Counted from the first letter of the stretch, positions 1 through 12,037 are shown. The stretch: 64,000 nt of DNA from Paenibacillus sp. 37 (GCF_008386395.1 NZ_CP043761.1:1-64000), one strand, 5' to 3'. Notes: generated from the sequence alone by a model not told the origin. Translations and numbers: made by a program.

Positions 1-1347
1 GTGGACAGCCATACTTCTGATTTATGGCAGCAAATTTTATCAATCATACAAAACAAACTCAGCAAACCCAGCTTTGACACCTGGTTCAAAGCAACCAAAG
101 CCACCAAGCTGAATGACCGTTCAATCGTCATTTCCGCACCAACCACGTTTGCCGTCGAATGGCTGGAGAGCCGTTACACCAAATTGGTTGGCTCGACGGT
201 ATACGAGTTGCTTGGCAAGCAAGTCGATGTGAAATTTGTCATCGAAGAGAACAAACCTGCTGAACCGGACCCGCAACTACCGGCGCCAACGCCTACAGTT
301 GTACAGGAAGAAGCCGTACTCAGCATGCTGAATCCGAAATATACGTTCGATACATTTGTCATCGGGCCGGGCAACCGTTTTGCCCATGCCGCATCGCTGG
401 CGGTCGCTGAAGCGCCCGCCAAAGCTTACAATCCTCTCTTTCTGTATGGAGGAGTAGGTCTCGGTAAAACTCACTTGATGCATGCAATCGGACATTATGT
501 TCTGGAGCATGATCCGGGCAGCAAAGTCGTTTATTTGTCGTCTGAGAAATTCACGAACGAATTCATTAACTCAATCCGTGACAACCGCGGGGAGAGCTTC
601 CGTAACAAATACCGGAGCGTCGACATTTTGCTCATTGATGATATTCAGTTCTTGGCGGGAAAAGAATCAACACAAGAGGAATTTTTCCATACGTTTAATG
701 CGCTGCATGAGGAACGGAAGCAGATTATCATCTCCAGCGACAGACCACCGAAGGAAATTCCGACACTGGAAGAACGACTTCGTTCTCGCTTTGAATGGGG
801 GTTAATCACGGATATCCAGCCTCCAGATCTGGAGACAAGAATCGCAATTTTGCGTAAAAAGGCACGTGCGGAAAACCTGGATATTCCGAATGAAGCGATG
901 ATGTACATTGCCAACCAGATTGACACCAACATCCGTGAACTGGAAGGTGCCCTGATTCGGGTCGTTGCTTACTCTTCACTGACTAATCAAGATGTAACCA
1001 CTCATCTGGCAGCTGAAGCACTGAAGGATATTATTCCTTCCAGTCGTCCCAAAATGATCACTATTCATGACATCCAACAAAAGGTCGGCGAGTATTATAG
1101 CCTTAAGCTTGAAGATTTCAAAGCACGGAAACGGACCAAGGCAGTTGCTTTTCCAAGACAGATTGCCATGTATCTCTCTCGTGAACTGACAGACTTTTCT
1201 CTGCCCAAAATTGGGGAAGCATTCGGAGGACGAGATCACACCACTGTCATACATGCTCACGAAAAAATCTCCCAAGCAATTAAAAACGATCAGGATCTCT
1301 ATAAAGTTATCAACAACTTAACCGAAAAAATAAAGAATCCAACCTGA
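1..1347 (+). CDS. dnaA: Chromosomal replication initiator DnaA
   Basis: DnaA is the AAA+ ATPase that binds DnaA boxes and opens oriC. The 448-residue protein has the usual four-domain layout. An N-terminal interaction domain is followed by a Pro-rich linker (residues ~85-100), then the AAA+ core with Walker A GGVGLGKT near 150-157 and Walker B LLIDDIQF. The C-terminal DNA-binding domain carries the family signature [11 protein letters not shown]. The start is GTG at the first base of the window, so its promoter and upstream DnaA boxes lie outside. The next 213 bases hold oriC and then dnaN, the standard bacillus order. Length and motifs match the family fully. Confidence 0.99.
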   Translation: MDSHTSDLWQQILSIIQNKLSKPSFDTWFKATKATKLNDRSIVISAPTTFAVEWLESRYTKLVGSTVYELLGKQVDVKFVIEENKPAEPDPQLPAPTPTVVQEEAVLSMLNPKYTFDTFVIGPGNRFAHAASLAVAEAPAKAYNPLFLYGGVGLGKTHLMHAIGHYVLEHDPGSKVVYLSSEKFTNEFINSIRDNRGESFRNKYRSVDILLIDDIQFLAGKESTQEEFFHTFNALHEERKQIIISSDRPPKEIPTLEERLRSRFEWGLITDIQPPDLETRIAILRKKARAENLDIPNEAMMYIANQIDTNIRELEGALIRVVAYSSLTNQDVTTHLAAEALKDIIPSSRPKMITIHDIQQKVGEYYSLKLEDFKARKRTKAVAFPRQIAMYLSRELTDFSLPKIGEAFGGRDHTTVIHAHEKISQAIKNDQDLYKVINNLTEKIKNPT

Positions 1348-1560
1348 ACAAGTCCCAAGCCTATGCACAACGTATACACATGTGGATAGGCTTGGGTGTA
1401 CGGGTTTATACCCACTTATCCACATATTCAGTGCCCCTATTACTATTATTACTAAAAAGATCTTAAAGATATCATCTCCAAAATAGCCATTTCGGAGCTT
1501 AGCCTTCGGCCTTTGAAAAACACCTTTTAACACCCCAAAAAATCAGCTAGGAGTGAAACC
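1348..1560. other. oriC: oriC unwinding region (dnaA-dnaN intergenic)
   Basis: The gap contains a perfect DnaA box TTATCCACA at 1416-1424. A near-perfect box lies on the minus strand at 1381-1389 (CTATCCACA), and a weaker CTATGCACA is at 1361-1369. After the perfect box come a short GC spacer (GTGCCCC) and six consecutive trinucleotides CTA TTA CTA TTA TTA CTA at 1437-1454, then AT-rich DNA. This matches the basal unwinding module described for B. subtilis (DnaA box, GC-rich spacer, DnaA trios). An 11-bp perfect inverted repeat (1354-1364 with 1386-1396) encloses two of the boxes. The rest is leader for dnaN. Confidence 0.9.
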
Positions 1561-2703
1561 ATGAAAATCAGCATAATGAAAAACTACTTAAACGATTCCA
1601 TACAGCAAGTATCCAAAGCGATCTCAAGCCGTACGACGATTCCGATTCTGAGCGGTATCAAATTCGACGTGAATCATCAAGGTGTAACGTTGACAGCAAG
1701 TGACACCGATATATCCATTCAATCCTTCATTCCGCTTGAAGATGGAGATAAAAGCGTAGTTCAGGTAGAACAACCCGGCAGTGTCGTTTTGCCAGCCAAG
1801 TTTTTCGTGGAGATCATCAAGAAGCTGCCATCACAGGAAGTGCACATGGAAGTCAAAGAGAACTTCAACACCTTTATCTCCGCAGGTGCTACCGAAATTC
1901 AACTGGTAGGTCTTGATCCGGAAGAATTCCCTGTACTGCCAAGCATCGAAGAAAACCAAACGGTCTCCATTCCAGGAGATTTGTTGAAAAATATGATCAA
2001 ACAAACGGTCTTCTCCATTTCCACACATGAGACTACTCCAATCCTGACAGGTGTACTCTGGAGTTTGGGTGACAACGAATTGAAATTTGTGGCAACAGAC
2101 CGTCACCGTCTTGCTACTCGATCAGCAATGCTGGATAATGCAGAAGGTATCCGCTTCAACAACGTGGTTATTTCCGGTAAAACGCTGAACGAGCTCAGCA
2201 AAATTGTTCCGGATCAAAATACCCTTGTGGATATCGTTGTTGCAGATAACCAGGTCCTGTTCAAAATCGACCGTGTATTGTTCTACTCCCGTATTTTGGA
2301 CGGAACATATCCGGATACTTCTAGAATTATTCCAACGTCATACAAAACAGAACTTGTTTTAGATACAAAAAAATTAAGTGAATCCATTGACCGGGCTTAT
2401 TTGCTGTCGCGTGAAGAGAAAACAAACATCGTGCGTATGCAAACGATGGATTCTGGATCCGTTGAAATTTCTTCAAGCTCTTCCGAGCTAGGTAAAGTAA
2501 GAGAAGAAATCGAACCTGCCGAGTTTACAGGAGATCCGTTAAAAATCTCGTTCAACTCCAAATACATGCTGGATGTACTGAAAGTTGTTGAAAGTGAGCA
2601 GCTGATGATCGCTTTTACAGGAGTCATGAGTCCAATTATCTTGAAACCGCTGGATGACAGTCACAGCCTTTACGTGATATTGCCATATCGAACGACCAAC
2701 TAA
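1561..2703 (+). CDS. dnaN: DNA polymerase III beta subunit (sliding clamp)
   Basis: This 380-residue protein is the beta clamp, a ring that tethers DNA polymerase III and other enzymes to DNA. Recognisable family sequence includes the N-terminal SSRTTIPILSGIKF segment, three repeated clamp folds, and the C-terminal end YVILPYRT. Length is typical. The ATG start has a TAGGAGTG ribosome site about 8 bases upstream. It follows oriC and precedes rlbA by 16 bases, so it probably shares a transcript with rlbA and recF. Any dnaN promoter must lie in or after oriC; I did not see a clean one. Confidence 0.99.
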   Translation: MKISIMKNYLNDSIQQVSKAISSRTTIPILSGIKFDVNHQGVTLTASDTDISIQSFIPLEDGDKSVVQVEQPGSVVLPAKFFVEIIKKLPSQEVHMEVKENFNTFISAGATEIQLVGLDPEEFPVLPSIEENQTVSIPGDLLKNMIKQTVFSISTHETTPILTGVLWSLGDNELKFVATDRHRLATRSAMLDNAEGIRFNNVVISGKTLNELSKIVPDQNTLVDIVVADNQVLFKIDRVLFYSRILDGTYPDTSRIIPTSYKTELVLDTKKLSESIDRAYLLSREEKTNIVRMQTMDSGSVEISSSSSELGKVREEIEPAEFTGDPLKISFNSKYMLDVLKVVESEQLMIAFTGVMSPIILKPLDDSHSLYVILPYRTTN

Positions 2704-2719
2704 CGAAAGGAAGATCACA

Positions 2720-2935
2720 GTGAACCAAGTTACGATTCGTACGGAATATATTAAGCTTGATCAATTTTTGAAACTGGCTGATTGCATCCCAACTGGAGGT
2801 ATGGCCAAAGCTCTGCTTCAGGAAGGACTTGTACGTGTGAATAAAGAGCCTGAGGAACGCCGGGGACGTAAGTTATACCCTGGGGATATCGTTGAAGTGG
2901 ACGGAGAAGGCACATTCGAAGTTGCTGCAGAATAA
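2720..2935 (+). CDS. rlbA: S4-domain RNA-binding protein RlbA (YaaA)
   Basis: A 71-residue protein made almost entirely of one S4 RNA-binding fold (IKLDQFLKLADCIPTGGMAK ... GDIVEV). It is the YaaA/RlbA family always found between dnaN and recF in bacilli, linked to ribosome assembly or rRNA binding. The start is GTG at 2720, preceded by GAAAGGAAG. There is no enzymatic domain. Position and size are diagnostic; the exact molecular role is from family knowledge and is not visible here. Confidence 0.93.
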   Translation: MNQVTIRTEYIKLDQFLKLADCIPTGGMAKALLQEGLVRVNKEPEERRGRKLYPGDIVEVDGEGTFEVAAE

Positions 2936-2992
2936 GAAGACCAGTTCGATCCTGCTGCCTCCTGACGGACGGGATAAAAGGGAGGTTACCGC

Positions 2993-4105
2993 GTGTTTGT
3001 GAACAGCATTGATCTGCAGAATTTCCGCAATTATGAACATCTGAGACTGGATTCTTTTGGTCCGGTAAACTTGTTGATTGGGCAAAATGCCCAAGGCAAG
3101 ACCAATCTTGCAGAGGCGATTTTTGTACTTGCACTCACCAAGAGCCACCGTACATCTCGTGACAAGGAGCTGATTCGTTTCGGTGAGGAACGTGCCAGAC
3201 TTGCAGCAGAGGTCGACAAAAAGTACGGATCGGTCAAGCTTGAACTATCTTTGTCGCAACAAGGTAAAAAAGCAAAGATTAACGGCCTGGAGCAGCGCAA
3301 GTTAAGTGATTTTGTCGGAGCGCTCAATGTTGTGATGTTTGCACCGGAGGATCTGGAGATTGTAAAAGGCACACCGGGGGTCCGCCGCCGGTTTCTTGAC
3401 ATGGAGATTGGACAGGTTGCTCCTGGTTACCTGTACCACCTGCAGCAATATCAAAAAGTGCTCGTCCAACGGAATAATTTGCTTAAGCAGTTATGGGGAA
3501 AAGGGGCATCGGCCCAGACCATGCTTGAGGTCTGGAACGAACAACTGGTCGAGCATGGTGTTAAAATCGTCAAAAAAAGGAAACAATTCATAAAGAAACT
3601 GCAAAAGTGGGCAGAAACGATTCATCAGGGGATCACCGGAGGCGGAGAAGTCTTGCGGCTGGCCTACCTTCCTTCCTTCAGCGAAGCCGCTGAGGAAGAT
3701 GAAGCTGTCTTAATGGACCAATTTATGATAAAATTATCACAAATGAAAGAGCAGGAGATTCGCCGAGGCACAACCCTTAGTGGGCCGCATCGGGATGACC
3801 TGTCCTTTTTCATTAACGATCGGGAAGTACAAACATATGGCTCGCAGGGGCAGCAGCGCACAACGGCGTTGTCCCTTAAACTTGCGGAAATCGAACTTAT
3901 TCACGAAGAAATCGGAGAATATCCGGTCCTGCTACTGGATGATGTTCTGTCAGAGCTGGACCCTTTTCGCCAGACGCAGCTGATCGAAACGTTCCAGAGC
4001 AAGGTGCAAACCTTTATTACAGCTACGGGCATCGAGAGCCTGAACGTTGACAAGCTCAAAGATGCCAGTATTTATCACGTTCATGCCGGACAGGTTGAAC
4101 GCTAA
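2993..4105 (+). CDS. recF: DNA replication and repair protein RecF
   Basis: RecF is an SMC-like ATPase that helps load RecA at gapped DNA with RecO and RecR. The 370-residue product has Walker A GQNAQGKT at 30-37, a signature region GPHRDDL, the conserved GSQGQQRT segment, and Walker B LLLDDVLSELD near 315-325. The start is GTG 2993 with GGGAGG upstream. A 57-base gap separates it from rlbA, and remB follows 14 bases after its stop, so the dnaN-remB block is likely one operon. Confidence 0.98.
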   Translation: MFVNSIDLQNFRNYEHLRLDSFGPVNLLIGQNAQGKTNLAEAIFVLALTKSHRTSRDKELIRFGEERARLAAEVDKKYGSVKLELSLSQQGKKAKINGLEQRKLSDFVGALNVVMFAPEDLEIVKGTPGVRRRFLDMEIGQVAPGYLYHLQQYQKVLVQRNNLLKQLWGKGASAQTMLEVWNEQLVEHGVKIVKKRKQFIKKLQKWAETIHQGITGGGEVLRLAYLPSFSEAAEEDEAVLMDQFMIKLSQMKEQEIRRGTTLSGPHRDDLSFFINDREVQTYGSQGQQRTTALSLKLAEIELIHEEIGEYPVLLLDDVLSELDPFRQTQLIETFQSKVQTFITATGIESLNVDKLKDASIYHVHAGQVER

Positions 4106-4119
4106 GGAGTGAAGGGCTT

Positions 4120-4368
4120 ATGTACATTCATCTGGGCGGTGAGAAGATCATCCGTTCTTCCGAATTGGTCGCTATTTTTGATATATCGATTGAAAAATCC
4201 TCAAAGATCTCCAAGCAGTATGTCACGCATGCCGAGCAGGAAAAAACAGTGGAACACATCGGCGAAGAGGAAGCCAAGTCCATTGTGGTGACCAAAAACA
4301 TTGTGTACTACTCGCCTATTTCCTCAGCCACGCTGAAAAAGCGGGCTCACATTTTTCCGGATCTCTAG
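4120..4368 (+). CDS. remB: Extracellular matrix regulator RemB (YaaB)
   Basis: An 82-residue DUF370-type protein (MYIHLGGEKIIRSSELVAIF). In B. subtilis RemB lies between recF and gyrB and is linked to control of matrix genes; its relative RemA is a DNA-binding protein. The ribosome site AAGGAGTGAAGG lies upstream of the ATG. No catalytic motif is present. Identity rests on the conserved N-terminus and position. The 145-base gap before gyrB contains a perfect 9-bp inverted repeat (4424-4432 with 4447-4455, TGCTGAAAT) with no following T-run. Confidence 0.92.
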   Translation: MYIHLGGEKIIRSSELVAIFDISIEKSSKISKQYVTHAEQEKTVEHIGEEEAKSIVVTKNIVYYSPISSATLKKRAHIFPDL

Positions 4369-4504
4369 CGTTGTGTGGCATAAAAGATGTCACTTTTGCT
4401 GCTTGTCTTTAAATTTGAATAGCTGCTGAAATGAAGGACGTTGCCTATTTCAGCAAACAATTATTAGTTAACGCATATTTACGATATTGAATCTATAGAA
4501 GTAG

Positions 4505-6424
<1,920 letters not shown>

Positions 6425-6435
6425 CATATTCGAAG

Positions 6436-6460
6436 AGGCGCCTGAGAGGGCGCCTTTTTT
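6436..6460 (+). terminator. Terminator after gyrB
   Basis: AGGCGCC (6436-6442) pairs perfectly with GGCGCCT (6449-6455) across a 6-base loop and runs into a T-tract. It ends the gyrB transcript and faces the convergent YheC/D gene. Confidence 0.92.
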
Positions 6461-6516
6461 ATATTAGGGAAGGTAAGAACAGGGAAGGCGTAAACTTAGA
6501 TCTCCCTATCCCATTG

Positions 6517-7464
6517 TTATCTGCGTACACGTTTTTTGGCAGATGAAGCCTTTGCTTTAGGGGATGGCCGGGAGCTCTTACCCTTTTTGGAGGGCAAACG
6601 ACCGTACGCAATCGCATAACGTTTGATCTTCCGGTACGCCTCCTTGTCCGGTAATAAGCCAAAGGCGTAAATGCCTGGCAGTGTGTTGACTTCAAGAATC
6701 CAGGGACGCCCTGCTTCGTCTAGCGCAATATCAATACCAATCTCTTTGAGTCTTGGAAATGATGTTTGCAATTGCACAGCGGTATGAATACCTAAGCGGT
6801 ACAGCTCAGTGCGAAGTTTCTTGAAGCCATCCTGGTGAAGATGGGGGAGTACGAGTTCTTCAAATGTGGCCAATCGCCCACCGCCATGAATGTTGGTGAT
6901 GATTTTACCCGGGGCAGCAATACGTCCCAGAACACCTGTTGTTTCCCAGTTGTGCTGCAGATTTTTCTGAGTTAACACACGCAAGTCAAAAGGCAAATCT
7001 TCATGCTTCATCAGCGAGATTCCCTGTTGAATGATATACTCACACTCCTGAATGCGATCATTCAGTGCTCGTTCGAGTTCATCCAGGGAATGAAATGATC
7101 TCTCCTCTGTACCATATTGGAGTTGATATGTTGTTGTGAGCTCGGTAGCTCTGGAGGTAATACCACTTGCTTCGAGTTCATCAGTTGGGTTCCGATCAAT
7201 GGGTTCTTCCGGAACCTCTGCTTCTGTGGTGGGATCTTCGGAATTAACGACAGGTACGTATAAACGGGTTGTTTTCACCCGCATGACTCCATTACCGTAA
7301 GTACCACGGTCTGGTTTGATATAGTTGGACTCAAATAATTCAGTCATTCGTTCCAGAGTTTGACGACTATATTTTCGGGTGACTGGGATATATTCATTCA
7401 CCATGCGACTGCGTTGTAACACAGTTGTTTTGGCCCATTTGCTGGAGACACGTTGGATACCCAA
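6517..7464 (-). CDS. YheC/YheD-family ATP-grasp protein
   Basis: This 315-residue protein resembles the YheC/YheD family, ATP-grasp proteins associated with the spore coat in bacilli whose reaction is not established. Family features include the KPDRGTYGNGV nucleotide-binding stretch (~51-61), the central KNLQHNWETTGVLGR segment, and the C-terminal ALDEAGRPWILEVNTLPG metal/ATP site (residues ~248-265). It ends in a Lys/Arg/Ser-rich tail. The start is TTG 7464 with AAAGGA about 10 bases upstream. It lies opposite to and between gyrB and gyrA, which adjoin in B. subtilis. The substrate cannot be read from sequence. Confidence 0.85.
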   Translation of the reverse strand: MGIQRVSSKWAKTTVLQRSRMVNEYIPVTRKYSRQTLERMTELFESNYIKPDRGTYGNGVMRVKTTRLYVPVVNSEDPTTEAEVPEEPIDRNPTDELEASGITSRATELTTTYQLQYGTEERSFHSLDELERALNDRIQECEYIIQQGISLMKHEDLPFDLRVLTQKNLQHNWETTGVLGRIAAPGKIITNIHGGGRLATFEELVLPHLHQDGFKKLRTELYRLGIHTAVQLQTSFPRLKEIGIDIALDEAGRPWILEVNTLPGIYAFGLLPDKEAYRKIKRYAIAYGRLPSKKGKSSRPSPKAKASSAKKRVRR

Positions 7465-7890
7465 GATGCATCAGTCCTTTCATGTTTTGCTCAGTTCTTA
7501 AGAGGGGAAGACACGGAGAAATCAAAGGACAAGAGACGATTTCAGTGGTATAATAGAGAAATATGGCGTTTTGTGCGATGAGCTGCACAATTTGCAGTTT
7601 GATCGTAGGACGGGAATGGCTTTAGCCCCGGTAGGCACAGTACATATGCCGTTTTTCTAGCATTGTATGTGCAATTGGGGAGGAAGGCAGGGCGTATCCC
7701 CAGACACGCAGAAGTTCCCGGAAGAAAGGCTATTGCCCAGCGGACGTTTAATTGTGTAACTTTTGTGAAAGTAATATAATAAAGAGTAGCGTTCTTGCGC
7801 GGTTTTAGCCTTGTTAGGCTTTTCACATATAATCAATTTTCTTGCATGACGGAATGGAACGTTTGTTGAAGGACAAGAAGGAGGTCCAGC
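7465..7890. other. Divergent intergenic region, gyrA leader
   Basis: These 426 bases separate the reverse YheC/D gene from gyrA. They contain a good sigma-A promoter for gyrA (7752-7780), a short hairpin AGCCT-TGTT-AGGCT at 7807-7820 followed by four Ts, and the gyrA ribosome site GAAGGAGG. I see no coding sequence with proper initiation. The stretch before 7740 shows no structure I can name. Confidence 0.6.
7752..7780 (+). promoter_or_regulatory. Sigma-A promoter of gyrA
   Basis: -35 TTGTGT at 7752-7757, 17-base spacer, -10 TATAAT at 7775-7780. It lies about 110 bases before the gyrA start, giving a leader with a weak hairpin. Confidence 0.7.
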
Positions 7891-10455
7891 ATGGCGGAAG
7901 AAATGAACTCTCAGATTACAGATCGGGATATAGGCGTTGAGATGCGTGAATCGTTTATGGATTATGCGATGAGCATCATTGTTAGCCGTGCCTTACCTGA
8001 CGTACGTGATGGATTGAAGCCGGTTCACCGGCGTATTCTGTATGCAATGTCAGAGCTCGGCATGACACCCGATAAACCACATAAAAAATCAGCCAGAATC
8101 GTCGGCGAAGTTATCGGTAAGTATCACCCACACGGTGACTCTGCTGTTTACGAGACGATGGTACGGATGGCACAGGATTTCTCCCTGCGTTATATGCATG
8201 TAGATGGACATGGAAACTTTGGATCGGTCGATGGTGATATGGCAGCAGCCATGCGTTATACCGAAGCACGTTTGTCCAAGATTGCTATGGAAATGCTCAG
8301 AGATATCAACAAGGATACGATTGATTTCCAACCGAACTATGACGGTGAAGAACATGAGCCAATCGTTCTACCTGCTCGTTTTCCTAACTTGCTTGTCAAT
8401 GGGGTCGGCGGGATCGCGGTAGGTATGGCTACCAATATTCCTCCTCATAACCTGGGTGAGGTCATTGATGGTGTACAGGCTATGATTCAAAATCCGGACA
8501 TTACATCCATGGAACTCATGGATTACATTCAAGGACCAGACTTCCCAACGTCCGGCTACATTTTGGGCCGTTCAGGCATTCGCCAGGCGTATCAGACCGG
8601 ACGTGGTTCAGTAACGATGCGGGCTAAAACCAACATCGAAGAGAATAACAACAAGGCACGAATTATCGTTACAGAGTTGCCTTATCAGGTAAACAAGGCG
8701 AGACTTGTTGAGAAAATCGCCGAGTTGGTACGTGATAAAAAGATTGATGGTATTACTGACCTTCGTGATGAGTCTGACCGTAATGGTATGCGGGTTGTAA
8801 TTGAGCTTCGCAGAGACGTGAATCCGGGGGTTGTCCTGAACAACCTGTACAAACATACATCGATGCAATCCACTTTCGGGATTAACATGCTTGCGATTGT
8901 TAATAAAGAACCTAAAATCCTGAACTTGCGCGAAGTGTTGTATCACTACCTGCAGCATCAGATTGAGGTTATTCGCAGACGTACGCAGTTTGAACTGAAA
9001 AAGGCTGAAGCTCGTGCACACATTCTAGAAGGTTTACGTATTGCGCTGGATCATATCGACGAGATTATTACGTTGATTCGTTCATCAAGTAATGCGGATG
9101 CAGCAAGAGAAGGTTTGATTGAGCGCTTCTCACTCAGTCATGATCAGGCCCAAGCTATTCTCGATATGCGTTTGCAACGCCTCACAGGTCTGGAACGTGA
9201 ACGTATTGAAAATGAATATAACGAACTGATGGTCAAAATCAGAGAGTATCGCGAAATTCTGGCCAATGAGCATCTGGTGCTTGAGATTATCAGTACGGAG
9301 CTACAAGAGATCCGCGACCGCTTCAGCGATGATCGTCGTACGGAGATCACTGTAGGTGAAGAGAGTATTCTGGATGAGGACCTGATTCCACGTGAAGAGG
9401 TTATCATTACGATTACTCATACAGGCTACGTGAAACGTCTGCCGGTATCCACATACCGCAGCCAGAAACGTGGTGGACGTGGGGTCGTTGGTATGGATAC
9501 GAAAGATACCGACTTTGTCGAGCATCTGTTTGTGACCAACTCGCACAATTACCTCATGTTCTTCACTGACAAAGGTAAAGTGTATCGTCTCAAAGCGTAC
9601 GAGATTCCAGAGCTTGGACGTACCGCACGGGGAACGCCGATTATCAACCTGATCCAGATCGAGCAGGGCGAATCGGTCAATGCCGTAATTCCGGTCCAGG
9701 AATTCGAAAGTGACAGATACTTGTTCTTTGCTACCCGCCAAGGGGTTGTGAAGAAGACGCCACTTGAGGATTACACCAATATTCGCAAAGGCGGCTTGAT
9801 CGGTATTTCCTTACGCGATGATGACGTTCTGATCGATGTTAAGCTGACCGATGGATTGCAAGAGATCATCATGGGTACAGCTCACGGAATGTCTATTCGA
9901 TTCTCGGAAGGTAACGTACGTTCCATGGGGCGTAGCGCAACCGGGGTCAAAGGGATTACCTTGGATGAACAGGACTCTGTTATCGGTATGGATGTAGTTG
10001 ATAAAGAGCTTGATGTTCTGATCGTTACAGCCAAAGGTTACGGTAAACGTACACCTGTCAGTGATTATCGGATGCAGACTCGTGGCGGTAAAGGAATCAA
10101 GACTATTAATGTCACAGAGAAGAACGGCTCAGTAGTCAGCCTCAAAATGGTTAAAACCGAAGAGGATCTGATGATTATCACGTCCAGCGGTACGTTGATC
10201 CGGATGAGCATGGAAGGCATATCCACTATGGGTCGATACACGCAGGGTGTGAAGCTGATTCATATTCGTGACGAGGATTCAGTAGCTACAGTTAGCCGAA
10301 TTGACAAAAATGAAGAGGAACCAGACGATGAGTCGCTTGAAGGCTTGGAAGGCGAGGAGTCCCAAGCTCCGGTAGTAAGCTTGGAAGAAGGCACCGTTTC
10401 TGACGCTGAGGTTAATGAAGTTGAGGGCGACGACGATTCCGGTTCGGAAGCATAA
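7891..10455 (+). CDS. gyrA: DNA gyrase subunit A
   Basis: GyrA breaks and rejoins DNA through a catalytic tyrosine, Tyr123 in [11 protein letters not shown]. The 854-residue protein has the breakage-reunion domain and a C-terminal beta-pinwheel with GyrA box QKRGGRG. It ends in an acidic tail rich in Glu, Asp and Ser (last ~45 residues), longer than the minimal core. The quinolone-resistance region reads [12 protein letters not shown], with Ser84 and Glu88, the susceptible-type residues in bacilli. The ATG is preceded by GAAGGAGG. A strong terminator follows. Confidence is very high. Confidence 0.99.
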   Translation: MAEEMNSQITDRDIGVEMRESFMDYAMSIIVSRALPDVRDGLKPVHRRILYAMSELGMTPDKPHKKSARIVGEVIGKYHPHGDSAVYETMVRMAQDFSLRYMHVDGHGNFGSVDGDMAAAMRYTEARLSKIAMEMLRDINKDTIDFQPNYDGEEHEPIVLPARFPNLLVNGVGGIAVGMATNIPPHNLGEVIDGVQAMIQNPDITSMELMDYIQGPDFPTSGYILGRSGIRQAYQTGRGSVTMRAKTNIEENNNKARIIVTELPYQVNKARLVEKIAELVRDKKIDGITDLRDESDRNGMRVVIELRRDVNPGVVLNNLYKHTSMQSTFGINMLAIVNKEPKILNLREVLYHYLQHQIEVIRRRTQFELKKAEARAHILEGLRIALDHIDEIITLIRSSSNADAAREGLIERFSLSHDQAQAILDMRLQRLTGLERERIENEYNELMVKIREYREILANEHLVLEIISTELQEIRDRFSDDRRTEITVGEESILDEDLIPREEVIITITHTGYVKRLPVSTYRSQKRGGRGVVGMDTKDTDFVEHLFVTNSHNYLMFFTDKGKVYRLKAYEIPELGRTARGTPIINLIQIEQGESVNAVIPVQEFESDRYLFFATRQGVVKKTPLEDYTNIRKGGLIGISLRDDDVLIDVKLTDGLQEIIMGTAHGMSIRFSEGNVRSMGRSATGVKGITLDEQDSVIGMDVVDKELDVLIVTAKGYGKRTPVSDYRMQTRGGKGIKTINVTEKNGSVVSLKMVKTEEDLMIITSSGTLIRMSMEGISTMGRYTQGVKLIHIRDEDSVATVSRIDKNEEEPDDESLEGLEGEESQAPVVSLEEGTVSDAEVNEVEGDDDSGSEA

Positions 10456-10505
10456 AATAGAATTTTATAAAGATTGATCTCTTTGAGATTGGAAGAAGAT
10501 TGCGA

Positions 10506-10528
10506 GGGCTCCCACGGGGAGCCCTTTT
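10506..10528 (+). terminator. Terminator after gyrA
   Basis: GGGCTCC (10506-10512) pairs with GGAGCCC (10518-10524), then TTTT and more Ts. Confidence 0.9.
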
Positions 10529-10572
10529 GTTTGTATAAAGGAATCTCTTCTTTTATTCTTCCGAATCTGGGA

Positions 10573-10601
10573 TGTACAGCCTGATTCCTGAGTAATATAA
10601 T
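10573..10601 (+). promoter_or_regulatory. Candidate promoter of the HD-GYP gene
   Basis: TGTACA at 10573-10578 and TATAAT at 10596-10601 with 17-base spacing. The -35 matches four of six consensus bases. Confidence 0.45.
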
Positions 10602-10677
10602 GGGAAATATCATGAAAAACCGGGACTATGGTCTTGTTTGTATTAACATAGAAGAACGATGAGTGAGGGGAATACAC

Positions 10678-11796
10678 ATGGGATTAATCACCCTGTCAGA
10701 AGTCAAACCAGGACTCAAACTTGGGAGTGATGTGCAAACACTTCGCGGCAACGTTCTGCTTCAGAAGGGAAAAGTCATTTTACCCAAGGATATGGAAGTG
10801 CTCAAAGCCTTTATGATTCAACAGGTAGATATTGAACAAGAAAGAACGGTGTCGAGTAGTACAGGAACCAAAGGTGCATCTGTGTCCGCAGGAAGTTCTG
10901 CCAATGACAACAATGGTGAACGGGCAGGGAAGACAGGGAACGTCACCACAGCTCCTGTAGTAACGTCTTTGCAGGATGAGTATGAGAAGATGGTCGGACT
11001 AACCCAAAATGCTTTCCTGTCCTCTCTGGCGGCTGAATTACCGGTCTATGAGTTACGTACACAGTTGGAGGCAGTGTTTGCACATCTCAAACAATATAAT
11101 GTGCTTACCTTCAGTCCACGAGTAATGCAAGAACATGATTATGTATATCACCATGCTGTACTGAGTGCGATCACATCCTATCAACTGGCTCAATGGATCG
11201 ATCTCCCCTCCAAGGATTGGATGCAAGTGGCTTTTGCAGGCTTGTTCCATGATATTGGTAACAACAAGGTAGATCCGCAGATACTCCATAAACCATCCAC
11301 GTTGACGGCTACAGAGCAGGAAGAGATTCGTCAGCATACGAAATATGGTTATCAGATCCTTAAACAGGCAAAGGCCATTAATGAGGGAGCCAGACTTGCA
11401 GCTTTGCAGCATCATGAAAAAGTGGATGGATCAGGCTACCCGTTGCAGCTTAGTGGGACGCAAATTCATATTTATGCCAAGATTGTAGCTATCGCTGATA
11501 TTTTCCACGCCATGACGCTGGAGAAGATCTACCGCAAGGCACAATCACCATACCTAGTCCTAGAACAGATCCAAAGTGAGGCATTTGGGAAACTGGACCC
11601 TTCAATCGTAAGTGTATTTGTTCAACGGTCGACCCAGATCCATAATGGCATCCGAGTGAAACTCAGCAATAACCAAATTGGAGAGATTGTATTCTCTGAT
11701 CGAGATCATCCTACACGGCCTATGGTGTCAGTAGAAGGAAACATCGTTAATCTTATGCAGCAACGGCAGCTTCACATCCAAGAGGTTATCGGATAA
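10678..11796 (+). CDS. HD-GYP domain protein, likely cyclic-di-GMP phosphodiesterase
   Basis: A 372-residue protein with an N-terminal DUF3391-like segment (MGLITLSEVKPGLKLGSDV), a Ser/Gly/Asn-rich linker (~50-85), and a C-terminal HD-GYP domain. The domain shows FAGLFHDIGNNKVDPQIL and HHEKVDGSGYP, the hallmark metal-binding and GYP motifs. Such domains hydrolyse cyclic-di-GMP, so a phosphodiesterase role is inferred. No receiver or membrane segment is present. The frame extends to GTG 10663, but GAGGGG best serves ATG 10678. The gene stands alone between gyrA and the rRNA operon. Confidence 0.88.
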   Translation: MGLITLSEVKPGLKLGSDVQTLRGNVLLQKGKVILPKDMEVLKAFMIQQVDIEQERTVSSSTGTKGASVSAGSSANDNNGERAGKTGNVTTAPVVTSLQDEYEKMVGLTQNAFLSSLAAELPVYELRTQLEAVFAHLKQYNVLTFSPRVMQEHDYVYHHAVLSAITSYQLAQWIDLPSKDWMQVAFAGLFHDIGNNKVDPQILHKPSTLTATEQEEIRQHTKYGYQILKQAKAINEGARLAALQHHEKVDGSGYPLQLSGTQIHIYAKIVAIADIFHAMTLEKIYRKAQSPYLVLEQIQSEAFGKLDPSIVSVFVQRSTQIHNGIRVKLSNNQIGEIVFSDRDHPTRPMVSVEGNIVNLMQQRQLHIQEVIG

Positions 11797-11926
11797 CAGT
11801 AGATATTAAAGGAACTTGATGAGAGGGTCTTTCTTTTATAGAGAGGCCTTTTACGTGAGATAAATGTGGAAATGTAGAAAAAAACAGAAAGATTATAGAA
11901 AGATATATAATTACTCAAAAAAAGAC

Positions 11927-11955
11927 TTGCATTCAATAACTGTACATGGTATATT
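11927..11955 (+). promoter_or_regulatory. rRNA promoter P1
   Basis: -35 TTGCAT at 11927-11932, 17-base spacer, -10 TATATT at 11950-11955, about 310 bases before 16S. Confidence 0.7.
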
Positions 11956-12037
11956 CTAATTCCGGCCAAGAAAACACGGTTTACACGGTGCGGCAAGCGA
12001 ATGAAATAAGCTTCGAAAGAAACTTAAAAAAAAGAGC

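Noticed and set aside
4424..4455. 9-bp inverted repeat before gyrB as a terminator
   Set aside because: No T-run follows. It is recorded only as a leader structure.
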